A stretch of DNA of 25,990 nt from a virus. Position 1 is the first letter of the stretch. Every line of letters begins with the position of its first letter. Positions 18,990 to 25,990 of the stretch are shown here, piece after piece. Under the pieces are notes generated by a model. The model was not told the DNA's origin, made no database searches, and worked only from the letters and a program-made list of their open reading frames with translations. Made by a program: the position numbers and the translations under genes. The stretch spans positions 1 to 25,990 of IMG/VR virus record IMGVR_UViG_3300030116_004954. One strand, written 5' to 3'.

Positions 18990-21217
18990 TATGCAAGATT
19001 TCGTCTAATTGAATTTTCAATCTCTGGTAACAAATTATCTCTTACAAATTCTTGTGTACCAATAACGTTACCCATAATATTTACATTGATACTTGCACCA
19101 CCACCTGCATCTCCAAAATCTGGAGTTGATAATGGTGTAATATCTACTCTTTCTCTACCACCTGGATTATCTCCAACCATAATCATTTGTTTTCCTTGCG
19201 TTACAAAAGAGCCACCACGAGCAAAGGCTGGTGCTTGTTGTTGTGATATAAGTGCTATTTGTGCTGCAGACAATGCTAACATACCTCCAGTTATAGCTTT
19301 TGCTCTAATAGGTGCAGACTTGTCAAACAGACTTGCTGCAAGGCTTTGTTGCATCAACTTATTAATTGCTTCGTTTGTATCAATAATAACTTGTGCTATA
19401 GACATAGCTTTTTGAAGTTTAAATATTCTTCTTTGTTCTTTAGCAAACTTAGCACGAATATCATCTTCCATTGTTTGTCTTTGTTCTATAGAAGCATTTC
19501 TAAACTTATCTGTTTTCTTTAGTGCTTTTATTTCATTATCAACTCTCTGATCAAGATTTGCTTTTTGCAAATTTAACAATTCGTTTAATGAGTTCATAAA
19601 TCCACCAACTAACTGCTGTCTAAACATCTCATCAAAGTTTAATGATTCCTCAAAAGCTCTATTTAGCCTTTCTTTGTCTATCTCAGATATTTGTCTTGCC
19701 AAATCATCTGAAAATGCTTGAATACCAGTTTCAGGCATTCTAATTGATAATCCTAAATCTACTGGATCTTTGAAAGGTATACTATCTAGTAATTCTAATT
19801 GTTCTTCAAAACTTTTTATAACATCTCTATTTGCAACATCTAGCTCTAAAGATTTGAATACTAAATCATCTTCAGCTTTGGCAAGGCTTTTAAAAGCATT
19901 TACTTCTTCTTGCAAAGCGTTTTTCTTTGCTCTTGATCTGGAAATGTCTATTTCTGTTTGCTCTATTAAAATTTTGTTTATAGACAAATCTCCATCTTTT
20001 AAAATTTTTAATTCTTTTAAAAGTCTTAATTCTTCTCTTTGTGCATCTAGCAATTCTTGTTCAGCTATAGATAAATTTCTTGTAGGTAATAGGCTTTCTT
20101 TTAATGTAAAAATTCTGAGATTTAAAGCATCTATTGTTTCTTCCAATCCTTTAGTAGGAGATTGCTCTATCCCTAAAGCTCGTTGAAGCTCTTCAATTCT
20201 CTCAATATCTGTCTTATTAACTTCTTTCAAAAAGTCTGCAAATGTGCTAAAGAATCCAGTCATTCCTTGTATAGCACCTCTGAAATTAATCAAATCTCCA
20301 ATACCTGCACCCATTCTAGTAACTGCGTCTGCTAAATTAGACACCATACCAGTCATTGTCTTAGATAATGCGTCTGTAGCACCTGCAATACCAGAAGCTG
20401 GATCAAGCAATGTATCTGTTAATGCATCTCTAAATTCTGGCAATGTGAGTTTAGATAAATCATCTAATCCTTTAAAATCACGAACTAATTGTAAAATACC
20501 TCTTTCTCTAAGAATGTCTGCTGCACCTGCACCACCAGCAAATGCTCTACCAAGTGCTTGTGCTGCTTCAGTAGCAGTTACGCCCATAAAGGCTGCTAAG
20601 TCAGCAGTAGGTTTAATCATTTCTTCTGCGTTTGTACCAAATGCTTTTAATGCTGCACCAGCCTCAACAACATCAGTTAATGTAAATGGTGTGGTTGCTG
20701 CTACTTCATTGAATGTTTCAAATGCTGCTGTACCTCTTTCCACAGAGCCAAACATCGCATTTAGTCGGACTTTAACTGCCTCAAACTGCATTGATGTTTG
20801 TATAAATCCTCTTACTGCATTTAACGCAGCACCAAAGGCAAAGGTAAACAGAAGCATTGTGTTTCTAATAGCACCAAGTCGTCTTTGCAATCCAGCAGTA
20901 GCTAATCTTAATCTACCAAAAGAGCCAGTTGTTTTATCTATTCTTTGTTTGAGTAGCTTGTTTTTCAGATTTAATTGTTCTATTCTTTTTTGAAGTTGAA
21001 CAATTTGAACTCTACTTTTTGCTAATGCTACACGATGCTTCTCTTGTGACTGAATCATTTTTTGTGTGACATTTTCAGCCATCTTGCTTTGTACATTCAA
21101 TTTAGATTGTTTTTGAGCTAATCTATTTTGAGCTGCTGCTAAGGAGTCTAGTGCTTTTCTTAATTGCTTTGCACCTGGAGAGGAAAACTTTAATTCTATT
21201 TCGTATCTTTTAGCCAT
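18989..21217 (-). CDS. Tail tape measure protein
   Basis: The 742-residue protein sets tail length. It starts with a Lys/Gln-rich coiled coil (residues 10-110). A hydrophobic segment around MLLFTFAFGAALNAVRGF (about 118-136) follows. Next is the typical alpha-helical body with an Ala/Gly-rich middle (AFMGVTATEAAQALGRAF, GGAGAADILRERG), a second coiled region (EEVNAFKSLAKAEDDLVFKS) and a C-terminal ASINVNIMGNVIGTQEF. At roughly 0.15 nm per residue a helix-length estimate gives a tail near 110 nm. It overlaps the G-T chaperone frame by 8 bases. Confidence 0.88.
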   Translation of the reverse strand: MAKRYEIELKFSSPGAKQLRKALDSLAAAQNRLAQKQSKLNVQSKMAENVTQKMIQSQEKHRVALAKSRVQIVQLQKRIEQLNLKNKLLKQRIDKTTGSFGRLRLATAGLQRRLGAIRNTMLLFTFAFGAALNAVRGFIQTSMQFEAVKVRLNAMFGSVERGTAAFETFNEVAATTPFTLTDVVEAGAALKAFGTNAEEMIKPTADLAAFMGVTATEAAQALGRAFAGGAGAADILRERGILQLVRDFKGLDDLSKLTLPEFRDALTDTLLDPASGIAGATDALSKTMTGMVSNLADAVTRMGAGIGDLINFRGAIQGMTGFFSTFADFLKEVNKTDIERIEELQRALGIEQSPTKGLEETIDALNLRIFTLKESLLPTRNLSIAEQELLDAQREELRLLKELKILKDGDLSINKILIEQTEIDISRSRAKKNALQEEVNAFKSLAKAEDDLVFKSLELDVANRDVIKSFEEQLELLDSIPFKDPVDLGLSIRMPETGIQAFSDDLARQISEIDKERLNRAFEESLNFDEMFRQQLVGGFMNSLNELLNLQKANLDQRVDNEIKALKKTDKFRNASIEQRQTMEDDIRAKFAKEQRRIFKLQKAMSIAQVIIDTNEAINKLMQQSLAASLFDKSAPIRAKAITGGMLALSAAQIALISQQQAPAFARGGSFVTQGKQMIMVGDNPGGRERVDITPLSTPDFGDAGGGASINVNIMGNVIGTQEFVRDNLLPEIENSIRRNLA

Positions 21218-21913
21218 CTTTACTTTTTTTTATCTGTTGTGATTGAATATAATTTAACATTTTTTCTATAACATTGCACTTATCAATCCATTTTTTTGGT
21301 TGATTTCCGTATGATCCTTCAAAGGGAGGTACTTTCATTTTTTTACAATAAGTATATCTTTGTATATCACGCTGATATTCTTTGCTTATAAAATGATTAG
21401 GGCAAGTAAAAAAGGGTATATGAGATATAATAGCTTGATGTATTTCAAATTGTTTTTCAGAAGTAGCATTATGTTCCTCAACTTCTTGTTTTAGTAGATC
21501 TACTACATACCATACATCGTCCATAGATGTAAAGGTGTGAATGCTGTTATTCTTTTTAAGAGGTAACTTAGCTTTATATGGAAAGGTAGAATATTTGCAA
21601 CCCTCACACCAATCATCTATAAGTATGTTTAATTCAAGTGAGAGGGTTTCTATTCCCCCAAGCTATTGTATTCCTGAATAGCTAATTGCAATTCTACTCT
21701 ATCTTCTACAGACAAAGATTTAATATATTTATCATCTGCACCTTCAACACCGTTTCTAATCCATAGTGTGCTTAATGCAAATTGATTTTTAATTAATTGC
21801 TTTCCATCGACTTCTTCAAATTGTATAGAATCCATACATTTATCAAAATTGTCCACAGACATTTCTACAAGGGTAGCTTTTACACCACTCTTGAGTGTTA
21901 TTTTTTTAGACAT
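21210..21913 (-). CDS. Tail assembly chaperone G-T, -1 frameshift product
   Basis: The downstream 104-aa frame (21524-21210) has no credible ribosome site of its own. It lies exactly in the -1 frame of the upstream 87-aa chaperone. I read the 43 codons between the G stop and Met at 21524 in -1 and they contain no stop, so one slip gives a 234-residue fusion. The linker includes DDWCEGC, and the T part has further Cys and basic residues (TCPNHF, YCKKMKVPPFEGSYG). This is the G/GT organisation of long-tailed phages, in which the T half binds the tape measure and G binds tube subunits. It ends 8 bases into the tape measure gene. Confidence 0.75.
21650..21913 (-). CDS. Tail assembly chaperone G (unshifted product)
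   Basis: The 87-residue product (MSKKITLKSGVKATLVEMSV...) lies between the tail tube and the frameshifted T part, the standard site of the lambda-G-like chaperone. It is a small acidic helical protein ending EYNSLGE. AAAGGAT is upstream of ATG 21913. Its stop TAG lies one codon behind the slip site, as expected for this gene pair. Confidence 0.78.
   Translation of the reverse strand: MSKKITLKSGVKATLVEMSVDNFDKCMDSIQFEEVDGKQLIKNQFALSTLWIRNGVEGADDKYIKSLSVEDRVELQLAIQEYNSLGE
21653..21661 (-). other. Programmed -1 frameshift site TTG-GGG-GAA
   Basis: On the minus strand the G gene ends AGC TTG GGG GAA TAG, with a run of five G (21659-21655). A Gly-tRNA on GGG can re-pair one base back on GGG and then read GGA ATA GAA. 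This is a slip of the peptidyl tRNA on a G run followed by a stop codon, rather than a classical X-XXY-YYZ heptamer. No further site with open -1 frame exists downstream before the stop, because the -1 frame opens only just upstream (after TAG). Confidence 0.65.
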
Positions 21914-21931
21914 TGGTTATCCTTTATTTGT

Positions 21932-22945
21932 TTACTCTATAGTAATAGCAACTAAATCTCCAGAAGTACCTGCTACTCCTCTTGTGCTTACTGACAAGAA
22001 CATAGCTTCTTCTTCTGAGAAAGATACGTCTGTAATAATTGCTTTTGGTATTGAGAAATCTACATTTCTAGTAACACTATCTTTTGCTGTTAGCGTGTTT
22101 GCTACTGTAGATGATGATTGCCCTTCAAAAGAAGCAACTAATCCGTCTGTATCTGCGTCGTATTTAATTACTGAATCAAATGTTACAGATGCTTCTGGTA
22201 AAGCTCTTGCAATAATTTGATAATTACCTGCTGCATTGAATCCCATAAATTGAGCATCGTTTTCAATAGTACAACTAAATGATTTCATAATAGGATCTGC
22301 AACACCTGCAATAACTGTTACTGCATTTGTATCTGCGTCATCTCCATAATCTGTCGTAAAGTAGTTTGTATTAAAGTGAGCTGTACTTGTTGGATTCAAG
22401 TTGCTTGTAAAATCTGGTTTTGAGCCAGTTTTAAAAGTTCCTGACATTTTAATTCTTCCTGATTCTTCGCTAATATCTCCACTCAAGGTAAGTGAAGTTA
22501 AAACGCAACCAGTAAATAACATAGAGTTACTAGCTGATGGCACATTTAATAATACACTAAATGTTCCTACATCTGCTGTAGATGTACTATCGCCTATTTT
22601 TAACTCTGAAGGATCATAAGATGCTGGTATAGAAGAAGCACCACTTGCATCTTGTGTAATATTTTTGACTAATTTAGGTAAAATAGTTGCGTCTGCAATT
22701 CCTGAAAAACTTATTTCTTTAATAGTAAGATTGTTTGATAGGAACATATCTACTTCTTTTAAAGTTCTTCCTGCTCCGTGTCTTACATCTAAAACTTGTT
22801 GTGGATTCAATGAAGGCATTTCGATTGAATCAATATTCATTAATATATAATCTCCTACCGTAGAACTTGCTGTACCTACTGTTGCCTCGTGAGCAATAGC
22901 TAACTCAAATTCTTTCGGAGAAAATGCTGTACTTAGATTTGCCAT
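21932..22945 (-). CDS. Major tail tube protein
   Basis: The 337-residue protein is made of repeated beta strands with Ser/Thr/Asp and is the only large beta-rich protein just upstream of the chaperone pair. That is the usual location of the tube subunit. The start is MANLSTAFSPKEFELAIAHE. The C-terminal third (SFSCTIENDAQFMGF, VTRNVDFSIPKAIITDVSF) resembles the tube/Ig-like strand order of long-tailed phages. No short catalytic motif applies. Confidence rests on position, length and fold-like composition. Confidence 0.75.
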   Translation of the reverse strand: MANLSTAFSPKEFELAIAHEATVGTASSTVGDYILMNIDSIEMPSLNPQQVLDVRHGAGRTLKEVDMFLSNNLTIKEISFSGIADATILPKLVKNITQDASGASSIPASYDPSELKIGDSTSTADVGTFSVLLNVPSASNSMLFTGCVLTSLTLSGDISEESGRIKMSGTFKTGSKPDFTSNLNPTSTAHFNTNYFTTDYGDDADTNAVTVIAGVADPIMKSFSCTIENDAQFMGFNAAGNYQIIARALPEASVTFDSVIKYDADTDGLVASFEGQSSSTVANTLTAKDSVTRNVDFSIPKAIITDVSFSEEEAMFLSVSTRGVAGTSGDLVAITIE

Positions 22946-22946
22946 T

Positions 22947-23126
22947 TTACTTTACCTCTTTTACTTTTGATTTTACTTCTTCTAAATAATCTTTTGCTAA
23001 TTCTGGCACACTATCTAATTCTACAGATTTGCCACTATTAAGTTTTGCCCAGTCAGAATAGTCTAACCTTAGAAAGCTAGGTTTTCTAGGCATAAGTTCG
23101 TCTTTTAATTTATATTTTTTAGCCAT
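22947..23126 (-). CDS. Small 59-aa protein between terminator-like genes and tail tube
   Basis: ATG 23126 follows AAGGAG; the product begins MAKKYKLKDELMPRKPSFLR and is followed by LDYSDWAKLNSGKSVEL and a Lys/Glu helix. Its stop lies one base before the tail tube ATG. The sequence looks like a short linker or morphogenesis protein found at this site in related phages ('K-x-Y-K-L-K-x-x-L-M-P-R-K-P'). No role is known. Confidence 0.7.
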   Translation of the reverse strand: MAKKYKLKDELMPRKPSFLRLDYSDWAKLNSGKSVELDSVPELAKDYLEEVKSKVKEVK

Positions 23127-23128
23127 AA

Positions 23129-23638
23129 TTAACTCCTTACAATATAAAAAGATCCATCTGAAAGTACAAAGAATTTATCATTAGAGGTAACAAATCTCAC
23201 AAACTTCTCGTGTACCTCTTCATATAGGACTGGAACTGATATTCTCGAAACGTAAGAATCTTGTATTCCTGCATCAATGTTGTGTTCTATGGTAGGCATA
23301 GCTGCATAAAAATAGGGTATGCTTCCACCATTAGAATTGTTGAATAAAACTGTTTCTATTCGACTCACATCTTTGTACATAACATCTAGTGCTTTTTCGT
23401 TATTTAATTTTGTATTGATTACATAATCCATTTCTATATTATATAGATTCATAAAACTATTTGTTCGTTTTTCTTGCAACTCTTGAGATGTCGGATATAT
23501 ACGCAATGACTTTGTTCCAATGTCTTGATGCTTTGTATCAAAATAAATCGGCAATGCACCTTTAAATTCTGTGCGTAGTTTATCTCTCAAAGGAGTCATA
23601 ATTTTATCATAAGTAATGTTGTTTGATGATATTGCCAC
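23129..23638 (-). CDS. Tail-terminator-like protein, copy B
   Basis: This 169-residue protein is a paralogue of the gene just upstream in transcription order. LRTEFKGALPIY here equals LRNEFKSSLPVF there, and NLYNIEMDYVINTK plus VSRIETVLF match STYNLNIDFFMIDRK plus VSRLEETLY. The location between the adaptor and the tail tube is the site of tail-terminator and completion proteins, which are often about 140-170 residues and mixed alpha/beta. It starts with GTG 23638, overlapping the TAG of its paralogue. Confidence 0.65.
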   Translation of the reverse strand: MAISSNNITYDKIMTPLRDKLRTEFKGALPIYFDTKHQDIGTKSLRIYPTSQELQEKRTNSFMNLYNIEMDYVINTKLNNEKALDVMYKDVSRIETVLFNNSNGGSIPYFYAAMPTIEHNIDAGIQDSYVSRISVPVLYEEVHEKFVRFVTSNDKFFVLSDGSFYIVRS

Positions 23639-24057
23639 TATCTTACACTCCTCAATGAAATTTCAAATACTGCTTTTCTGTATCCTTCAAACTCATTATC
23701 ATCTTCATAGCTTATTCCATCTACTTGTATCTTAAAAGTAGGATCAATCTCTAGTAAAGAATATAAAGTTTCTTCTAGCCTAGAAACTATTTTAAAAAAT
23801 TTCTTAATAGTATTGTCATTTCTTTTTCTATCAATCATAAAAAAATCTATATTAAGATTGTATGTGCTAGATAGTTTTGCAAACATAGTTTGATTAGGAT
23901 TAGATGAATTGCCTCGAATTACAACAAATTGATTACCTCTTATTTGATTTATTTTAGAACGAAATACTGGAAGAGATGATTTAAATTCATTTCTTAAAGC
24001 ACTTTGAATAGTTTCTTCTATACTGGATTTCCAAGCATTAGTAGATACGAGAGCCAT
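23638..24057 (-). CDS. Tail-terminator-like protein, copy A
   Basis: The 139-residue protein (MALVSTNAWKSSIEETIQSA...) shares the motif pattern listed for copy B and overlaps the adaptor gene by 20 bases. Two adjacent copies suggest tandem duplication with division of labour, for example one head-completion and one tail-terminator subunit. Identity is visible but clearly divergent, so the duplication is old. Confidence 0.65.
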   Translation of the reverse strand: MALVSTNAWKSSIEETIQSALRNEFKSSLPVFRSKINQIRGNQFVVIRGNSSNPNQTMFAKLSSTYNLNIDFFMIDRKRNDNTIKKFFKIVSRLEETLYSLLEIDPTFKIQVDGISYEDDNEFEGYRKAVFEISLRSVR

Positions 24058-25018
24058 TCTTACCTCGATAGAATTGTTTGAAATCTTTACGAGTCATTTT
24101 GACTGAACGCATAGAGGCATTTTCTACTTCTTCATATATACCAGTTACTTCTATTTCCCACTCATCATTCTGTGTTGCAGTAGATGAATCACTTGATCCT
24201 TGAAATCTTATTTGCAATCCTGCTGCTAAATCTTGATAATCTCCATTAATAACTTCATCAGTTACAACTTGATTATTTTTTAATGTGTTATCGTCTTTTG
24301 CGAAAACAGAATATTTAGCAGTACCAATAGCACCACCAGTTGTTACTATGACTTTTAATCTGTCATAGCTACCAAAGTAATTTCCTCTAGTATCAACAAT
24401 ATTAAGGTTTCCAGACACAGATATTTTTCTTACAATTCCCTTAGAGGCATCTCCAGTATTCATATAGCTTAACTTTGCTTTTCCACTATTTAAGTCGCTA
24501 ATGTGCATTTGTGCTTCATCAAAAAGAGATTCTGCTATATCGCTAGTTGGATTTTTCCCTCTCACTAAAAAGAAAGCTGCTACTAAAGAAGTAACTCGTC
24601 TAATAAGATAATCATAAGTTCCATCTTTTAACAAAAATTGCTCTCTAGGCAAATTGGAATCAAGCTTAGAATCTACATAGTCACTAGCATCTTTCATTAC
24701 TCTATTTTTCAAAGTAACGAAATCTTCTCCAGCTTCCATCAATAAATCATCTGGACTACTGCTATCGTTATAATAATATACTGCATCTGTTGCACTATCA
24801 TAAAACCATTCATTGTTTGCATTTACATCAGAAAGAGCAGATTGTGCTGATCCTAAATCTTTTCCATCTACAAACAATACAGTAACTAATCCAGAGTCGT
24901 GTGATACATACCTACTTCCTGAATCTACAACCCAATTATATATTGGTTTCTTTGTATCAAATTCATCTAAATTTGGAAAAGTATCTTTTAGATCTCGTGA
25001 TGTTATATATGTAGGCAT
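24038..25018 (-). CDS. Head-tail adaptor-like protein with extra beta domain
   Basis: The N-terminal part starts with SRDLKDTFPNLDEF and holds a helical block VMKDASDYVDSKLDS (around residues 106-120) and LIRRVTSLVAAFFLVRG. That is the pattern of connector/adaptor proteins of the gp6 or DUF1320 kind, which sit below the portal. Two insertions are unusual: a strand-rich loop with LFVDGKDLGSAQSAL and WFYDSATDAVYYYNDSS (48-86), and a C-terminal beta domain (residues about 195-300, IVRKISVSGNLNIVD...). At 326 residues it is about twice a normal adaptor. Confidence 0.6.
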   Translation of the reverse strand: MPTYITSRDLKDTFPNLDEFDTKKPIYNWVVDSGSRYVSHDSGLVTVLFVDGKDLGSAQSALSDVNANNEWFYDSATDAVYYYNDSSSPDDLLMEAGEDFVTLKNRVMKDASDYVDSKLDSNLPREQFLLKDGTYDYLIRRVTSLVAAFFLVRGKNPTSDIAESLFDEAQMHISDLNSGKAKLSYMNTGDASKGIVRKISVSGNLNIVDTRGNYFGSYDRLKVIVTTGGAIGTAKYSVFAKDDNTLKNNQVVTDEVINGDYQDLAAGLQIRFQGSSDSSTATQNDEWEIEVTGIYEEVENASMRSVKMTRKDFKQFYRGKNGSRIY

Positions 25019-25492
25019 TTACTCTCCTTTGGCTCTTTTATACCACCCATACCAAAATTTTTCTTGTGTGGGGTTATCAGAAATTAGCAAAGAATAGAAT
25101 AAAATTCTATATGAAATAAATCTATCTGCCTCTAATTTTTTACAAGCAGATATTGTTGCAGCACCAATTAATCCATCTTCTTTAATTTCAAAAGTATTTT
25201 TATTGTTACACGCTTGTTGCAGTATCTTTACTGCTCTGCGTTGCCCAGTATTGACTACACAATCAAAGTATGGATAGCGTAATTCTTTCGGTAGTGATTT
25301 GGCTTTAGAAGGAATCCAGTAGTCTTGATAATAAATTTCTTTAGCTTGTTCTCTAGTTAAGTTCTTGATGTCAAGATGAGGATAGAATCGTTTGGTTATA
25401 CCGTACTTAGTTTCCCCACCTAAATCGTCTTTATCATTGACATATCCTCCTTCGTGTTCGAGAACTTTTTCAATAATTTCGTTGAACTCCAT
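25019..25492 (-). CDS. GH108 endolysin (N-acetylmuramidase)
   Basis: The 157-residue enzyme cuts the peptidoglycan glycan backbone. It shows LEHEGGYVNDKDDLGGETKY (11-30) with catalytic Glu14, then GIT (31-33) and YYQDYW (54-59). It ends with the peptidoglycan-binding half: EDGLIGAATISA (105-116) and FWYGWYKRA (146-154). This is the full-length family arrangement (GH108 plus PG-binding-3). A longer frame reaches upstream into the holin, but ATG 25492 in the TAATG overlap gives the canonical start. No signal peptide is seen, so export through the holin is expected. Confidence 0.93.
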   Translation of the reverse strand: MEFNEIIEKVLEHEGGYVNDKDDLGGETKYGITKRFYPHLDIKNLTREQAKEIYYQDYWIPSKAKSLPKELRYPYFDCVVNTGQRRAVKILQQACNNKNTFEIKEDGLIGAATISACKKLEADRFISYRILFYSLLISDNPTQEKFWYGWYKRAKGE

Positions 25493-25863
25493 TATGCTGA
25501 TCTCTTCACTTTTTCGAATGAACGCATTCCCCCCAAACCGAGAAGTCCAAGAAGTATTGTTGTCAATGTACTCATATCGAATACTGGTAAATCCACTTGA
25601 TAGCCAAATGAATATACAAGAAAAAGTAAGAACGGCTGTAATACGAAGTGATAACATAGTGCTACTCCACAAGTCCAACCAACAAAAGGACGCCAACCTG
25701 CAACAAATAAACTATTGCTATTGGCTTCAACTTTATTAACCTCAATTTGTGCTTTGTTAATTTCTTGTATGAGTTGTGCTTTTTCTGTTTTGTCCAGAGT
25801 AAAGTCATCGATTTTATCTGCTACTTTATCTATTATACCTGCTACAACATTAAGTTTTGGCAT
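25492..25863 (-). CDS. GTA-type holin (3TM holin family)
   Basis: The 123-residue membrane protein has an N-terminal amphipathic, charged helix (residues 10-45), then GWRPFVGW (56-63) at the start of a first hydrophobic stretch (61-86) and a second one around LTTILLGLLGLGGMRSFEK (100-118). This matches the holin family of gene transfer agents and alphaproteobacterial phages. It would make pores to release the endolysin, whose gene overlaps its stop. It in turn overlaps the end of the coiled-coil gene. Confidence 0.88.
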   Translation of the reverse strand: MPKLNVVAGIIDKVADKIDDFTLDKTEKAQLIQEINKAQIEVNKVEANSNSLFVAGWRPFVGWTCGVALCYHFVLQPFLLFLVYSFGYQVDLPVFDMSTLTTILLGLLGLGGMRSFEKVKRSA

Positions 25864-25990
25864 TTTTACTACCTTTTTCTAAAGATTGTAGTGCTTCTAT
25901 AACTCCTTGTTGTTTTGCTATTTGCATACGCAATTCTGCATTATTTGCTTGTAGCATTGTAATTTGCTCATTGCATTGATTGAATTGATC
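25850..25990 (-). CDS. Coiled-coil protein, 3' end only
   Basis: The fragment encodes DQFNQCNEQITMLQANNAEL, RMQIAKQQGVIEALQSLEK and GSKNAKT, then stop: a clear heptad coiled coil. It continues beyond the right edge. It overlaps the holin start by 14 bases. It could be a spanin-like or scaffold-like protein. It is 47 codons long including the stop, in frame with the edge. Together with the left-edge fragment it could form a single short protein if the sequence is circular. Confidence 0.6.
   Translation of the reverse strand, partial: DQFNQCNEQITMLQANNAELRMQIAKQQGVIEALQSLEKGSKNAKT

Noticed and set aside
20244-20993. 249-codon open frame antisense to the tape measure gene
   Set aside because: It mirrors Ala/Ser/Thr-rich codons of the tape measure, has no ribosome site, and gives a low-complexity Ala/Ser/Pro product. 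Such antisense shadows are expected opposite helical repeat genes.
21210-21524. T part of the chaperone as an independent 104-aa gene
   Set aside because: No ribosome site precedes Met at 21524, and the frame is open upstream exactly into the -1 frame of the chaperone gene.
25019-25696. A 225-aa endolysin with an N-terminal hydrophobic extension
   Set aside because: The extension lies out of frame inside the holin gene. The canonical GH108 start at ATG 25492 with a TAATG junction is far more likely.
1-25990. CRISPR array, integrase, transposase or insertion sequence
   Set aside because: I saw no regularly spaced repeats, no integrase or transposase motifs, and no terminal inverted repeats flanking a gene.

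Overview
The window is a stretch of a very AT-rich genome of a tailed double-stranded DNA phage, or of a provirus with no integrase in view. It encodes a large and a small terminase subunit, a portal, a tail tube, a frameshifted tail-assembly chaperone, a tape measure, a holin and an endolysin. There is a tail tube but no sheath gene, so the morphology is most likely siphovirus-like. The GTA-type three-segment holin with a GH108 endolysin, the GP88-family gene and the low GC suggest a marine alphaproteobacterial host. That host guess is inference, not something the sequence proves.

Layout. (1) 1-223: the 5' end of a scaffold-like gene on the minus strand and a 55-base divergent control region. 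(2) 224-3611, plus strand: large terminase, portal, a virion-morphogenesis-like protein and a small coiled protein. (3) 3583-5273, minus strand: an unusually dense chain of tiny overlapping genes (an FmdB-like zinc ribbon, a Cys-rich protein, several Lys/Arg-rich micro-proteins, a two-helix membrane protein) ending in the small terminase gene. (4) 5274-5704: a divergent control region with direct and inverted repeats. (5) 5705-16257, plus strand: early and replication genes. These include a GP88-family protein, many small unknown proteins, two strong hairpin terminators, a Cro-like regulator, a possible annealing protein, a replication-initiation-like protein, a PD-(D/E)XK nuclease, a zinc-ribbon metallophosphoesterase, a winged-helix-like protein, a C5-cytosine methyltransferase with a second recognisable protein encoded inside it in another frame, and a Dam-type adenine methyltransferase. 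(6) 16362-25990, minus strand: the virion and lysis operon. In transcription order it runs: coiled-coil gene, holin, endolysin, head-tail adaptor, two paralogous tail-terminator-like proteins, a small protein, tail tube, chaperones G and G-T, tape measure, large tail-tip/hub protein, small tail protein.

The early block would take over DNA metabolism and protect or mark phage DNA with two methyltransferases. The plus-strand terminase/portal block and the long minus-strand block would build the particle and lyse the cell. No major capsid gene is visible. Either the window is part of a larger genome or the capsid gene is unrecognisable.

The most striking observation is at 14562-15272. The DNA of the cytosine methyltransferase gene is open in a second frame, has its own Shine-Dalgarno and ATG, and encodes a protein with motifs I recognise from methyltransferase-associated phage proteins. 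In both frames the recognisable motifs lie on the same nucleotides.
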